From positions 1 through 64,000 of the forward strand of contig NZ_FUYY01000010.1 of assembly GCF_900168045.1 (NCBI RefSeq): 64,000 nucleotides of DNA, in the 5' to 3' direction. Of the stretch, positions 15,809 to 24,688 are shown in pieces. The notes under the pieces are model-generated. The model worked only from the letters and a program-made list of their open reading frames with translations. It was not told the DNA's origin and did not search any database. Position 1 is the first letter of the stretch; every line of letters starts with the position of its first letter. The position numbers and the translations under genes are program-made. The stretch is from Salegentibacter holothuriorum. GTDB taxonomy: Bacteria; Bacteroidota; Bacteroidia; Flavobacteriales; Flavobacteriaceae.

Positions 15809-17590
15809 ATGAATAAACCAACAAGACTATTTGATTTCCCATATTTTCAACTGGAAACACATGATTTAGAAAAGGCGCTAGTTACAAAATATGATGGTAG
15901 CTGGAAGGCTCTTTCTACCCAGGAATATATTGACAGAGCCAATGCTGTGAGTCGCGGATTATTGCGTCTTGGGATCAAACCGAATGATAAGATTGCTATA
16001 ATTTCTACAAGTAACCGAACTGAATGGAATGTTATGGATATTGGGGTATTACAAACCGGTGCCCAAACTGTGCCAATTTATCCTACAATTTCTGAAGAAG
16101 ATTACCAGTATGTATTAGACCATAGTGAGGCAGTATTTTGCTTTGTTTCAGACACAGAAGTTTTAGAAAAGCTTAACTCTATAAAACAAGACACCAAATT
16201 AAAAGAGGTTTATACTTTTGATGAAATAGACGGCGCAAAAAACTGGACTGAAGTTATTGATCTTGGAAAAGACAAAAGCAATCAGGATGAAGTTGAACAA
16301 ATGAAGAAGGCCGTTAAACCAGACGATCTTGCAACTTTAATATACACTTCCGGTACCACCGGAAGACCAAAAGGAGTTATGCTTTCGCATCAAAATATTG
16401 TGAGTAATGTATTAGATAGTGCCCAACGTGTTCCTTTTGAAAGAGGCACCTACATTGCGCTTAGCTTTTTACCCGTTTGTCACGTTTTTGAACGTATGAT
16501 ACTATATTTATATCAGTACTATTCGGTTTCTATTCACTTTGCAGAATCTATAGAGAAAATTAGTGACAACCTTAAAGAAGTAAAACCCCACGTAATCTCG
16601 GCCGTACCAAGATTACTGGAAAAAGTATATGATAAAATTATCGCTAAAGGTTCTACTGTTGGTGGAATTAAGCAAAAATTATTTTTCTGGGCTGTAGAAT
16701 TAGGTCTGGAATACGAACCCTACGGTGCAAATGGCTGGTGGTATGAAACCCAACTTAAATTGGCCAGAAAACTTATTTTCTCTAAATGGAAAGAAGGTCT
16801 GGGCGGAAATATTGAATTGATCGTTTCCGGTTCTGCAGCGCTTCAACCACGTTTGGCTCGTATTTTTGCCGCAGCAGATATTCCGGTGATGGAAGGTTAT
16901 GGACTAACTGAAACCTCCCCGGTAATTGCAGTAAACGATCAGAGAAATCATCATTTTAGAATAGGTACAGTAGGAAAGCCAATCAGAAATGTTGATGTAA
17001 AAATAGCTGAAGACGGAGAAATTCTAGCCAAAGGACCAAATGTGATGCTCGGTTATTATAAAGATCCGGAAAAAACAAAAGAAGTTCTTAATGGTGATCA
17101 CTATTTCCATACCGGCGATATTGGAGAATTAGATGAAGATGGATTTTTAAAGATTACCGATCGTAAAAAAGAGATGTTTAAAACATCTGGTGGCAAATAT
17201 GTAGCTCCTCAAATTATTGAAAACACAATGAAGCAATCTCGCTTTATCGAGCAGATTATGGTCATTGGAGATGGAGAAAAAATGCCTGCTGCTTTTATTC
17301 AACCAAACTTTGAATTTATTCAGGAATGGGCTAAACGCAAAAATTTAGATCTTGGCGACGGCTCTGAAAAGACTATAGCAGAAAACGAACAGGTTAAAGA
17401 TCGTATTCAGGAAGAGGTAGATTTTTATAATGAGAAATTTGGTAAGTGGGAACGTATTAAAGTAATAGAACTAACTGGAGAAGTTTGGGGCATTGAGGAA
17501 GGCCACCTTACTCCTACTATGAAGCTAAAGCGAAGAAATATTAGAGATCGCTACCAAAAGCTATATGAGAAAATTTACAGACCTATATAG
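15809..17590 (+). CDS. Long-chain acyl-CoA ligase (AMP-binding)
   Basis: 593 residues from ATG 15809 (MNKPTRLFDFP). ANL-superfamily enzyme with the P-loop-like motif YTSGTTGRPKGVML (about 180), the GYGLTETSP adenylate motif, YFHTGDIGELDEDG and the C-terminal hinge DRKKEMFKTSGGKYVAP. The length and the FLPVCHVFERM segment match bacterial FadD15-like long-chain fatty-acid ligases. It activates fatty acids to acyl-CoA at the membrane face, feeding the fadNAE genes that follow. Its own promoter and terminator separate it from the MarR gene, but the function ties the two groups together. Confidence 0.92.
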   Translation: MNKPTRLFDFPYFQLETHDLEKALVTKYDGSWKALSTQEYIDRANAVSRGLLRLGIKPNDKIAIISTSNRTEWNVMDIGVLQTGAQTVPIYPTISEEDYQYVLDHSEAVFCFVSDTEVLEKLNSIKQDTKLKEVYTFDEIDGAKNWTEVIDLGKDKSNQDEVEQMKKAVKPDDLATLIYTSGTTGRPKGVMLSHQNIVSNVLDSAQRVPFERGTYIALSFLPVCHVFERMILYLYQYYSVSIHFAESIEKISDNLKEVKPHVISAVPRLLEKVYDKIIAKGSTVGGIKQKLFFWAVELGLEYEPYGANGWWYETQLKLARKLIFSKWKEGLGGNIELIVSGSAALQPRLARIFAAADIPVMEGYGLTETSPVIAVNDQRNHHFRIGTVGKPIRNVDVKIAEDGEILAKGPNVMLGYYKDPEKTKEVLNGDHYFHTGDIGELDEDGFLKITDRKKEMFKTSGGKYVAPQIIENTMKQSRFIEQIMVIGDGEKMPAAFIQPNFEFIQEWAKRKNLDLGDGSEKTIAENEQVKDRIQEEVDFYNEKFGKWERIKVIELTGEVWGIEEGHLTPTMKLKRRNIRDRYQKLYEKIYRPI

Positions 17591-17606
17591 TTTCAGTATT
17601 AATGTT

Positions 17607-17634
17607 AAAACCCTTCAATATGAAGGGTTTTTTT
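17607..17634 (+). terminator. Terminator of the acyl-CoA ligase gene
   Basis: Stem AAAACCCTTCA/TGAAGGGTTTT with a 3-base loop and T run, 17 bases past the stop. Confidence 0.9.
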
Positions 17635-17691
17635 ATGTATTTATTGGAAATTTAAGTGGTAAATTCATAGAGATTATTATTTATTCTGTTT

Positions 17692-17726
17692 TTATTATGC
17701 GTGCATAATAATTTTTATTAACTTTG
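17692..17726 (+). promoter_or_regulatory. MarR operator overlapping its own promoter
   Basis: A perfect 20-bp palindrome TTATTATGC-GT-GCATAATAA (17692-17711) lies just upstream of the -7 box TAACTTTG (17719-17726). It covers the place where the -33 box should be (17696-17699). Size and symmetry suit a MarR dimer, so the regulator probably represses itself and the fad genes behind it. Confidence 0.65.
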
Positions 17727-17743
17727 AGAATCAAGATTTAAGA

Positions 17744-18196
17744 ATGAAGGAAAAAACAATAGATTATGTATTACGAGCCACCTGGATGGCGGTCTCTAAA
17801 ATGTATAATGAAGAAGCCGGTAAAGCTGGAAGTACAATGTCCACCGGTTTTGCCCTCTTAAGTATAGATCCTGAAAATGGTACTCCCTCTACTTCCCTTG
17901 GCCCCAAAATGGGAATGGAAGCTACAAGCTTATCGAGAATACTTAGAACAATGGAAGATAAAGGCTTAATCCTGCGTAAAAAGAATCCAAAAGACGGCCG
18001 AAGTGTTCTTATATATTTAACCGATTTTGGACAGGAAATGCGTGAGTATTCTAAAAAAGTGGTCTTACGCTTTGATGATGCTGTAAAAGAAAACGTTTCA
18101 GAAGAAGACTTAAAGACATTTACAGAAGTAGCCAATACCATTCTGTACCTCATTTCAGAAAAGAAAATTTACGAAGAAGAAATTAAATTAAAATAA
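17744..18196 (+). CDS. MarR-family transcriptional regulator of the fad operon
   Basis: 150 residues. A winged helix-turn-helix (about 30-110) with the recognition region MEATSLSRILRTMEDKGLILR and the wing KNPKDGRSVLIYLT is flanked by helices for dimerisation. Members of this family often bind acyl-CoA or other small ligands and leave DNA on binding. It heads the run of beta-oxidation genes with an 82-base gap to fadN, and a palindrome at 17692-17711 is its likely operator. The ligand is presumably a long-chain acyl-CoA; that part is inference. Confidence 0.9.
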   Translation: MKEKTIDYVLRATWMAVSKMYNEEAGKAGSTMSTGFALLSIDPENGTPSTSLGPKMGMEATSLSRILRTMEDKGLILRKKNPKDGRSVLIYLTDFGQEMREYSKKVVLRFDDAVKENVSEEDLKTFTEVANTILYLISEKKIYEEEIKLK

Positions 18197-18278
18197 TAAG
18201 AACTGAAGTTTACAGACTATAGAATCTGTAAAATTTTATTCAGTTTCGAAAACCTTATAGTAAAACCAGATAACAATT

Positions 18279-20687
18279 ATGAAGAGAAGAATTAACAAAG
18301 TAGCAGTTGTAGGCTCCGGAATTATGGGGAGCGGTATTGCCTGCCACTTCGCCAATATTGGAGTAGAAGTTCTCTTGCTGGATATTGTCCCGCGGGAACT
18401 CAACGAGAAAGAGAAGAAAAAAGGACTCACTTTAGAAGATAAAGAAGTAAGAGACCGATTGGTAAACGAATCTTTGCAAGCTTCTTTAAAATCTAAACCC
18501 TCTCCTATTTATCATAAAGATTTTGCCAATCGTATAGAGACCGGAAATATGGAAGACGATATTTCTAAAGTCTCTGAAGTAGATTGGATTATTGAGGTAG
18601 TAGTAGAACGCCTGGATATTAAGCAACAGGTTTTTGAAAAACTGGAAAAACACCGTAAAAAAGGAACACTTATAACTTCCAATACTTCGGGAATTCCTAT
18701 TCAGCAAATGAATGAAGGTAGAAGTGAAGATTTTCAGCAGCATTTCTGCGGAACGCATTTCTTTAACCCTCCAAGATATTTAAGACTATTTGAAATTATT
18801 CCGGGACCGTACACCAAACCGGAAGTTCTGGATTTTCTAAACGAATATGGTGAAAAATACCTGGGTAAAAAATCGGTAGTTGCAAAAGATACTCCGGCGT
18901 TTATAGGAAACAGAATAGGTATTTTTAGCATTATGAGCCTCTTCCACATGGTTAAAGATATGGATATGACCATAGAGGAGGTAGACAAACTTACCGGCCC
19001 GGTTATTGGCCGTCAAAAATCAGCTACTTTCCGAACGGTAGATGTGGTAGGCTTAGATACTTTGGTGCACGTTGCCAATGGCCTTCATAAAGGCGTTCCC
19101 GAAGATGAAGCGAACAATCTTTTTGCACTTCCAGATTTTATCCAGACGATGATGGATAATGAATGGCTGGGTAGCAAAACCAATAATACCGGTTTCTATA
19201 AAAAAGTAAAGAAAGAGGATGGCTCTAGTGAAATCAAGTCTTTGGACTTAGATAAAATGGAATATCGCGATAGAAAAAGTGCGAAATTCGATGTGCTGGA
19301 ACAAACCAAAACTATAGATAAACTGGAAGACCGCTATGAAGTTTTAGTTGGTGATAAAGGAAAAGCTGGTAAATTCTACCGTAAAAACTTTTCAGCTTTG
19401 TTCGCTTATGTTTCTAACCGAATTCCAGAAATTTCAAACGATCTTTATAAAATCGATGATGGTGTAAAAGCCGGATTTGGTTGGGAGCACGGCCCATTTC
19501 AAATGTGGGATGCTCTTGGTGTTGAGAAAGGTGTTGAAATGATGAAAGCCGAAGGTAAAGAACCGGCGGCCTGGGTAAATGAGATGTTGGAAAGCGGTAA
19601 AGATTCTTTCTACACCGTTAAAGATGGAAACACCTATTATTACAATATTCAGAAAAAGGATTATACGAAAATTCCTGGTCAGGACTCATTTATTATTTTA
19701 GATAATATTCGTGAATCTAAAGAAGTTTTTAGCAACAGCGGTGTTGTAGTTGAAGATCTTGGCGATGGCATTTTAAATGTAGAATTCCGTAGCAAAATGA
19801 ACTCCATTGGCGGTGATGTGCTAGACGGGATCAATAAGGCCATAGACATGGCTGAAAAAGATTACCAGGGATTAGTAGTAGCTAATAACGGCAAGAATTT
19901 TTCTGTAGGCGCAAACATCGGGATGATCTTTATGATGGCCGTAGAACAGGAATATGAAGAGCTAAATATGGCGATTAAATATTTCCAGGATACCATGATG
20001 CGCATGCGCTACTCTTCTATTCCAACGGTAGCTGCACCTCACTCCATGACACTTGGAGGTGGATGCGAGCTTTCACTTCACGCCGATAAAGTTGTGGCAG
20101 CAGCCGAAACTTATATTGGCCTGGTGGAATTTGGTGTTGGGGTAATTCCCGGCGGAGGTGGTTCTAAGGAAATGACCGTACGAGCCGCTGATACCTATCA
20201 AAAAGATGACGTGGAGCTAAACCGTTTAAGAGAACATTTCTTAACTATTGGAATGGCAAAAGTTTCAACCTCAGCCTACGAAGCCTTCGATTTAAATATT
20301 CTTCAAAAAGGAAAAGATATTGTAGTTGTCAATCCAGAACGCCAACTAAGCATTGCTAAACAGCACGCTTTATTAATGGCAGAAAATGGGTACACTAAGC
20401 CAATCGCGAGAAGAGATATTAAAGTTCTTGGTAAACAAGCATTAGGAGCTTTCTTAGTAGGTACAGACCAGATGAATGCAGGAAAATATATTAGTGATCA
20501 CGATAAGAAGATTGCGAACAAACTTGCCTATGTAATGGCCGGTGGTGATCTATCTGAACCACAAATGGTGAGTGAACAATACTTGTTAGATCTGGAAAGA
20601 GAAGCTTTCCTTTCCCTAACCGGGGAACGCAAAACCCTGGAAAGACTTCAACATATGTTGAAAAAAGGGAAACCGCTTCGTAACTAA
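18279..20687 (+). CDS. fadN: 3-hydroxyacyl-CoA dehydrogenase / enoyl-CoA hydratase, FadN type
   Basis: 802 residues. The NAD-binding dehydrogenase comes first (GSGIMGSG at about 12-19, ETSNTSGIP-like region, FCGTHFFNPPRY) and the crotonase domain is C-terminal (about 490-700, with NNGKNFSVGANIG and GGGCELSLHAD). This order is the reverse of E. coli FadB and matches Bacillus FadN. It performs hydration of enoyl-CoA and oxidation of hydroxyacyl-CoA in beta-oxidation. In Bacillus the same order fadN-fadA-fadE forms one operon. Here the following thiolase is separated from it by a 436-base insertion holding a broken four-helix-bundle gene. Confidence 0.93.
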   Translation: MKRRINKVAVVGSGIMGSGIACHFANIGVEVLLLDIVPRELNEKEKKKGLTLEDKEVRDRLVNESLQASLKSKPSPIYHKDFANRIETGNMEDDISKVSEVDWIIEVVVERLDIKQQVFEKLEKHRKKGTLITSNTSGIPIQQMNEGRSEDFQQHFCGTHFFNPPRYLRLFEIIPGPYTKPEVLDFLNEYGEKYLGKKSVVAKDTPAFIGNRIGIFSIMSLFHMVKDMDMTIEEVDKLTGPVIGRQKSATFRTVDVVGLDTLVHVANGLHKGVPEDEANNLFALPDFIQTMMDNEWLGSKTNNTGFYKKVKKEDGSSEIKSLDLDKMEYRDRKSAKFDVLEQTKTIDKLEDRYEVLVGDKGKAGKFYRKNFSALFAYVSNRIPEISNDLYKIDDGVKAGFGWEHGPFQMWDALGVEKGVEMMKAEGKEPAAWVNEMLESGKDSFYTVKDGNTYYYNIQKKDYTKIPGQDSFIILDNIRESKEVFSNSGVVVEDLGDGILNVEFRSKMNSIGGDVLDGINKAIDMAEKDYQGLVVANNGKNFSVGANIGMIFMMAVEQEYEELNMAIKYFQDTMMRMRYSSIPTVAAPHSMTLGGGCELSLHADKVVAAAETYIGLVEFGVGVIPGGGGSKEMTVRAADTYQKDDVELNRLREHFLTIGMAKVSTSAYEAFDLNILQKGKDIVVVNPERQLSIAKQHALLMAENGYTKPIARRDIKVLGKQALGAFLVGTDQMNAGKYISDHDKKIANKLAYVMAGGDLSEPQMVSEQYLLDLEREAFLSLTGERKTLERLQHMLKKGKPLRN

Positions 20688-20697
20688 ATAGTATAGT

Positions 20698-21108
20698 GTA
20701 TAATGTAGATTGTATACTGTAATCTATAGATAATATGAATTATTTCAAGGAGTTAAAAGTTTGGCAGAAAGCTATCAATTTGGTCACTGAGACTTATACA
20801 AAGAGTCAGGAGTTTCCATAAGAAGAGCTTTATGGGTTGACATCTCAGATTAGAAGATCTGCGGTTTCAATTCCTTCAAATATAGCAGAAGGTTGCGGCA
20901 GAAAAACCGATAAAGATTTTGCAAACTTTTTGGGAATATCCCTTGGATCGGCATTCGAATTAGAAACACAGTTGATAATTGCAAAAAAATTAAATTATAT
21001 GAATTCAGATGATTTTAAAATTCTAGAAAATGAACTTCATCATATTCAGAATATGATTATCAAATTACAATCAACATTATAACTAGATAATTTCAATATA
21101 CATTATAC
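20698..21108 (+). mobile_element. Candidate cassette with inverted ends around a four-helix-bundle pseudogene
   Basis: GTATAATGTAGATTG (20698-20712) and CAATATACATTATAC (21094-21108) are inverted copies matching at 14 of 15 positions. They enclose the broken gene at 20735-21082 and sit in the otherwise compact fadN-fadA junction. This suggests that the gene arrived as a small cassette. AT-richness makes chance a possible alternative. Confidence 0.5.
20735..21082 (+). pseudogene. Four-helix-bundle protein (S23/IVP family), interrupted by a stop
   Basis: Reading from ATG 20735 gives MNYFKELKVWQKAINLVTET and so on to QEFP. Then TAA (20819-20821) stops the frame at codon 29, where relatives have Lys in FPKEELYGLT. 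The same frame continues unbroken (EELYGLTSQIRRSAVSIPSN, then IAEGCGRKT) to 21082. One A-to-T change explains the break, so the loss is recent. The family was first seen as the product of intervening sequences in 23S rRNA genes. It forms small helical bundles, pentameric in known structures, of unknown role. A downstream TTG (20837) could restart translation of a shortened product. Confidence 0.85.
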
Positions 21109-21123
21109 AAAATACAATATACA

Positions 21124-22314
21124 ATGAACAAAACAGCATACATAGTAAAAGCATACAGAACAGCCGTGGGAAAAGCTCCCCGGGGTGTGTTCAGGTTTAA
21201 GCGTCCAGATGATCTGGCTGCCGAGACCATAGAATATATGATGAAACAATTACCCGATTTTGATAAAACCAGGATCGATGATGTAATTGTAGGAAACGCC
21301 ATGCCAGAAGCAGAGCAAGGCCTTAATGTTGGGCGTTTAATCTCATTAATGAGTTTAGACACCGATAAGGTTCCCGGAATGACGGTTAACCGTTATTGCG
21401 CTTCAGGACTCGAAACTATCGCGATTGCTTCGGCTAAAATTCAAAGCGGAATGGCGGATTGCATTATTGCGGGTGGAGCAGAAAGTATGAGCTATATCCC
21501 AATGGGCGGTTACAAACCGGTTCCCAATTATAACGCAGCCAAAGAAGGCCATGAAGATTATTACTGGGGAATGGGGCTTACAGCAGAAGCAGTAGCCGAG
21601 AAATATAAAGTTTCCCGTGAAGACCAGGATGAATTTGCTTTTAATTCCCATCAAAAAGCATTGAAAGCTCAGGAAGAAGATCGCTTTCAGGATCAGATCG
21701 TACCTATAGATGTTGAAGAAACTTTTGTAGGGAAAGACGGTAAGAAGAAAACCAAAACCTATACAGTTAACAAAGATGAAGGTCCGCGTGCTGATACTTC
21801 TAAGGAAGTATTAGGAAAACTAAGACCTGTTTTTGCCGAAGGCGGTAGCGTAACTGCAGGTAACTCATCGCAAATGAGTGATGGCGCTGCCTTTGTAATG
21901 GTAATGAGCGAAGAAATGGTAAAGGAATTTAATCTTGAACCCATTGCAAGAATGGTGAGCTATGCACCAGTTGGCGTAGATCCTCGAATTATGGGTATTG
22001 GGCCGGTTCACGCCATTCCAAAAGCTTTAAAACAAGCTGGGTTAAAGCAGGATGACATGCAGCTTATAGAACTTAATGAAGCCTTTGCTTCACAATCGCT
22101 GGCCGTGATTAGAGAACTTGGCTTGAATCCTGAGACCTTAAACCCAAATGGAGGAGCAATCTCTATGGGCCACCCATTGGGCTGTACAGGAGCAAAACTC
22201 TCGGTGCAGATCTTTGATGAAATGCGTAAACGCAATCTAAAAGATAAATACGCCATGGTAACCATGTGTGTAGGAACCGGACAGGGAGCTGCTGGGATCT
22301 ATGAAGTATTTTAA
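21124..22314 (+). CDS. fadA: Acetyl-CoA acyltransferase (3-ketoacyl-CoA thiolase)
   Basis: 396 residues, standard thiolase length. The nucleophile is Cys92 in NRYCASGLETI. The C-terminal GHPLGCTGAK carries the active His, and MCVGTGQGAAGIYE carries the second Cys. It cleaves 3-ketoacyl-CoA to acetyl-CoA and shortened acyl-CoA, the last step of the cycle started by fadE and fadN around it. Its stop codon overlaps the left inverted repeat of the second four-helix-bundle cassette. Confidence 0.95.
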   Translation: MNKTAYIVKAYRTAVGKAPRGVFRFKRPDDLAAETIEYMMKQLPDFDKTRIDDVIVGNAMPEAEQGLNVGRLISLMSLDTDKVPGMTVNRYCASGLETIAIASAKIQSGMADCIIAGGAESMSYIPMGGYKPVPNYNAAKEGHEDYYWGMGLTAEAVAEKYKVSREDQDEFAFNSHQKALKAQEEDRFQDQIVPIDVEETFVGKDGKKKTKTYTVNKDEGPRADTSKEVLGKLRPVFAEGGSVTAGNSSQMSDGAAFVMVMSEEMVKEFNLEPIARMVSYAPVGVDPRIMGIGPVHAIPKALKQAGLKQDDMQLIELNEAFASQSLAVIRELGLNPETLNPNGGAISMGHPLGCTGAKLSVQIFDEMRKRNLKDKYAMVTMCVGTGQGAAGIYEVF

Positions 22315-22729
22315 ATGATGAATGTTTAATGTTAAATGAATAAAATTGAAAAGTGAGAATATCATAGTAGACAAAACCTTTAAGTTTTCTCTTGACATCA
22401 TCTCGCTTTTCAAAAAACTTCAAGAGGAAAGAGAGTTTATAATCTCCAGGCAATTATTAAAATCTGCAACAAGTATTGGCGCTAATGTAGAAGAAGCAAC
22501 TGCAGCACAATCAAAGCGAGATTTTATAAGTAAAATGTCAATTGCTTCCAAGGAAGCCAGAGAGACGAAATACTGGCTAAGACTTCTAGAAGATTCAGAA
22601 ATAACAAAAATTGAAGTTTCAAATCATTTAAATGAAATCACACATATAATAAACATCATCACTAAAATTATAATTACAGCTCGAAAAAACATTAATAACA
22701 CTGAATTATAAAAAGCTAGATCATTTAAA
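22310..22729 (+). mobile_element. Candidate cassette around the second four-helix-bundle gene
   Basis: TTTAAATGAT (22310-22319) and ATCATTTAAA (22720-22729) are exact 10-base inverted copies flanking the intact four-helix-bundle gene between fadA and fadE. The sequence differs from the ends of the first cassette, so the two inserts are not recent copies of one another. Confidence 0.35.
22346..22711 (+). CDS. Four-helix-bundle protein (S23/IVP family)
   Basis: 121 residues with the family hallmarks: KTFKFSLDIISLFKKLQEER, RQLLKSATSIGANVEEA and ASKEARETKYWLRLL. It is helical throughout, with no signal or catalytic motif. The start is a TTG at 22346. An ATG at 22337 lies in another frame and stops after six codons, so an upstream frameshift that removed the original start is possible. 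It sits between fadA and fadE without an obvious link to fatty-acid metabolism and reads as a cassette insertion. Function of the family is unknown. Confidence 0.75.
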   Translation: MKSENIIVDKTFKFSLDIISLFKKLQEEREFIISRQLLKSATSIGANVEEATAAQSKRDFISKMSIASKEARETKYWLRLLEDSEITKIEVSNHLNEITHIINIITKIIITARKNINNTEL

Positions 22730-22758
22730 ATTTATAATTCAAAATTCAAAATAATAGA

Positions 22759-24573
22759 ATGGAAACAACAGAAAATAAAAATGAACTTCTACGCGGCGGG
22801 CAATTCCTTGTTAAGGAAACCAAAGCAGAAGATGTATTTACTCCTGAAGATTTTAATGAGGAGCAAAAAATGATGCGTGATTCGGTTAAGGAATTTGTAG
22901 ATCGTGAGGTTTGGCCGAAGAAGGAAGAATTTGAAAATAAAAATTACGCGCTTACCGAAGAGGTAATGGGAAAAGCCGGGGAACTTGGTTTTCTTGGAGT
23001 AGCAATACCAGAAGAATACGAAGGCCTTGGAATGGGATTTGTCTCAACCATGTTGGTTTGTGATTATATCTCGGGAGCATCTGGTTCTATTGCAACCGCC
23101 TTTGGCGCGCATACGGGAATTGGAACATTACCAATCCTGCTTTATGGAAATGAAGAGCAACGCAAAAAATATATCCCGAAGTTAGCTACAGGAGAATGGT
23201 TCGGCGCTTATTGCCTTACTGAACCGGGAGCTGGTAGTGATGCCAATTCAGGGAAAACTAAAGCTGAGCTTACCGAAGACGGAAAAAGCTACAAAATAAA
23301 CGGACAAAAAATGTGGATCTCCAATGCGGGATTTGCAAGTGTTTTTATTGTTTTTGCGCGTATTCAGGATGATAAAAATATTACCGGGTTTATCGTGGAA
23401 TACGATAAAGAGAATCCGAACGGGATTACTTTTGGTGAAGAAGAGAAGAAGCTGGGAATCCACGCCTCCTCTACTCGCCAGGTATTTTTCAATGACACTG
23501 TAGTTTCTGCTGAAAATATGCTTTCGGAAAGAGGAAACGGATTTAAAATCGCAATGAATGCGCTAAACGTTGGCCGAATTAAACTGGCAGCAGCATCTTT
23601 AGAAGCGCAACGACGAGTAACCGATGTAGCTGTGAAATATGCTAATGACAGGGTGCAGTTTAAAACCCCAATTGCAAAGTTTGGTGCTATAAAATCTAAA
23701 CTTGCAGAAATGGCTACTTCAGCTTATGTTGGAGAAGCAGCGTGTTATAGAGCTGCAAAAAATATTGATGATCGAATTAATCTTCGCCTGGAAGGTGGAG
23801 AATCTCATGCTGATGCCGAATTAAAAACCTTTGAAGAATATGCAATAGAATGTTCTATTTTAAAAGTTGCTTGTTCTGAAGATATTCAGAACTGTAGCGA
23901 TGAAGGTATCCAGGTATTGGGAGGAATGGGCTTCTCTGCCGATACTCCAATGGAATCTGCCTGGAGAGATGCCAGAATTGCCAGGATATATGAAGGTACT
24001 AATGAGATTAACAGAATGTTGGCTGTTGGAATGCTGATTAAAAAAGCGATGAAAGGCCACGTAGATCTTTTAGGACCGGCACAGGCAGTTGGGGAAGAAC
24101 TCACCGGTATCCCTTCAATGGACAAACCAGATTTTAATGAATTGTTTGCTGAAGAAAAGGATATGATCAAAAAACTGAAAAAGGTTTTCTTGATGGTAGC
24201 CGGTAGCGCAGTTCAAAAATTTGGTCAGGACCTGGAAGAACACCAGCAATTACTTCTTGCTGCTTCAGATATTCTTATTGAAGCTTATATGGCTGAATCT
24301 GGAATTCTAAGAGCTGAAAAGAATGTAAAACGTTTTGGTGAAGATGCACAAAAAGAGCAGATCGCTATGGCCAAATTATATCTATATCACGCTGTAGATA
24401 CCGTAAACCAGAAAGCCAAAGAGGGTATTGCATCTTTTGCTGAAGGAGACGAGCAACGTATGATGTTAATGGGACTTAAGCGTTTCACCAAATACGACAG
24501 AATGCCAAATGTGGTAGCCTTAAGAAATACTATTGCTGAAAAACTTACTTCAGAAAATAAGTATTGTTTCTAA
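22759..24573 (+). CDS. fadE: Acyl-CoA dehydrogenase, FadE type
   Basis: 604 residues. The core acyl-CoA dehydrogenase fold (about 30-430) has YCLTEPGAGSDANSGKT and KMWISNAGFASVFIVFARI for flavin binding, and QVLGGMGFSADTPMESAWRDAR with RIYEGTNEINRMLAVGMLI near its C-terminal end. The extra helical extension of about 160 residues is typical of Bacillus FadE and mitochondrial VLCAD. It introduces the double bond at the start of each beta-oxidation round, passing electrons to ETF. It is the last gene of the fad run, with a terminator 26 bases after the stop. Confidence 0.94.
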   Translation: METTENKNELLRGGQFLVKETKAEDVFTPEDFNEEQKMMRDSVKEFVDREVWPKKEEFENKNYALTEEVMGKAGELGFLGVAIPEEYEGLGMGFVSTMLVCDYISGASGSIATAFGAHTGIGTLPILLYGNEEQRKKYIPKLATGEWFGAYCLTEPGAGSDANSGKTKAELTEDGKSYKINGQKMWISNAGFASVFIVFARIQDDKNITGFIVEYDKENPNGITFGEEEKKLGIHASSTRQVFFNDTVVSAENMLSERGNGFKIAMNALNVGRIKLAAASLEAQRRVTDVAVKYANDRVQFKTPIAKFGAIKSKLAEMATSAYVGEAACYRAAKNIDDRINLRLEGGESHADAELKTFEEYAIECSILKVACSEDIQNCSDEGIQVLGGMGFSADTPMESAWRDARIARIYEGTNEINRMLAVGMLIKKAMKGHVDLLGPAQAVGEELTGIPSMDKPDFNELFAEEKDMIKKLKKVFLMVAGSAVQKFGQDLEEHQQLLLAASDILIEAYMAESGILRAEKNVKRFGEDAQKEQIAMAKLYLYHAVDTVNQKAKEGIASFAEGDEQRMMLMGLKRFTKYDRMPNVVALRNTIAEKLTSENKYCF

Positions 24574-24599
24574 AAATTCTGATAAATCTATTTTAAAAT

Positions 24600-24628
24600 G
24601 GCCGTCAAATTTAGACGGTCTTTTTTTT
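24600..24628 (+). terminator. Terminator after fadE
   Basis: Stem GGCCGTC (24600-24606) with GACGGTC (24614-24620), one G-T pair, followed by eight T. Confidence 0.88.
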
Positions 24629-24688
24629 ATTCCTTAATTTTAAAATTATTCCAATCAATAATTTTAGAATAGACTTCAATAAATAGGT

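Noticed and set aside
20837-21082. Separate small gene starting with TTG at 20837
   Set aside because: It is the tail of the four-helix-bundle gene that begins at 20735 and is cut by the stop at 20819; the N-terminal helix is encoded upstream in the same frame.
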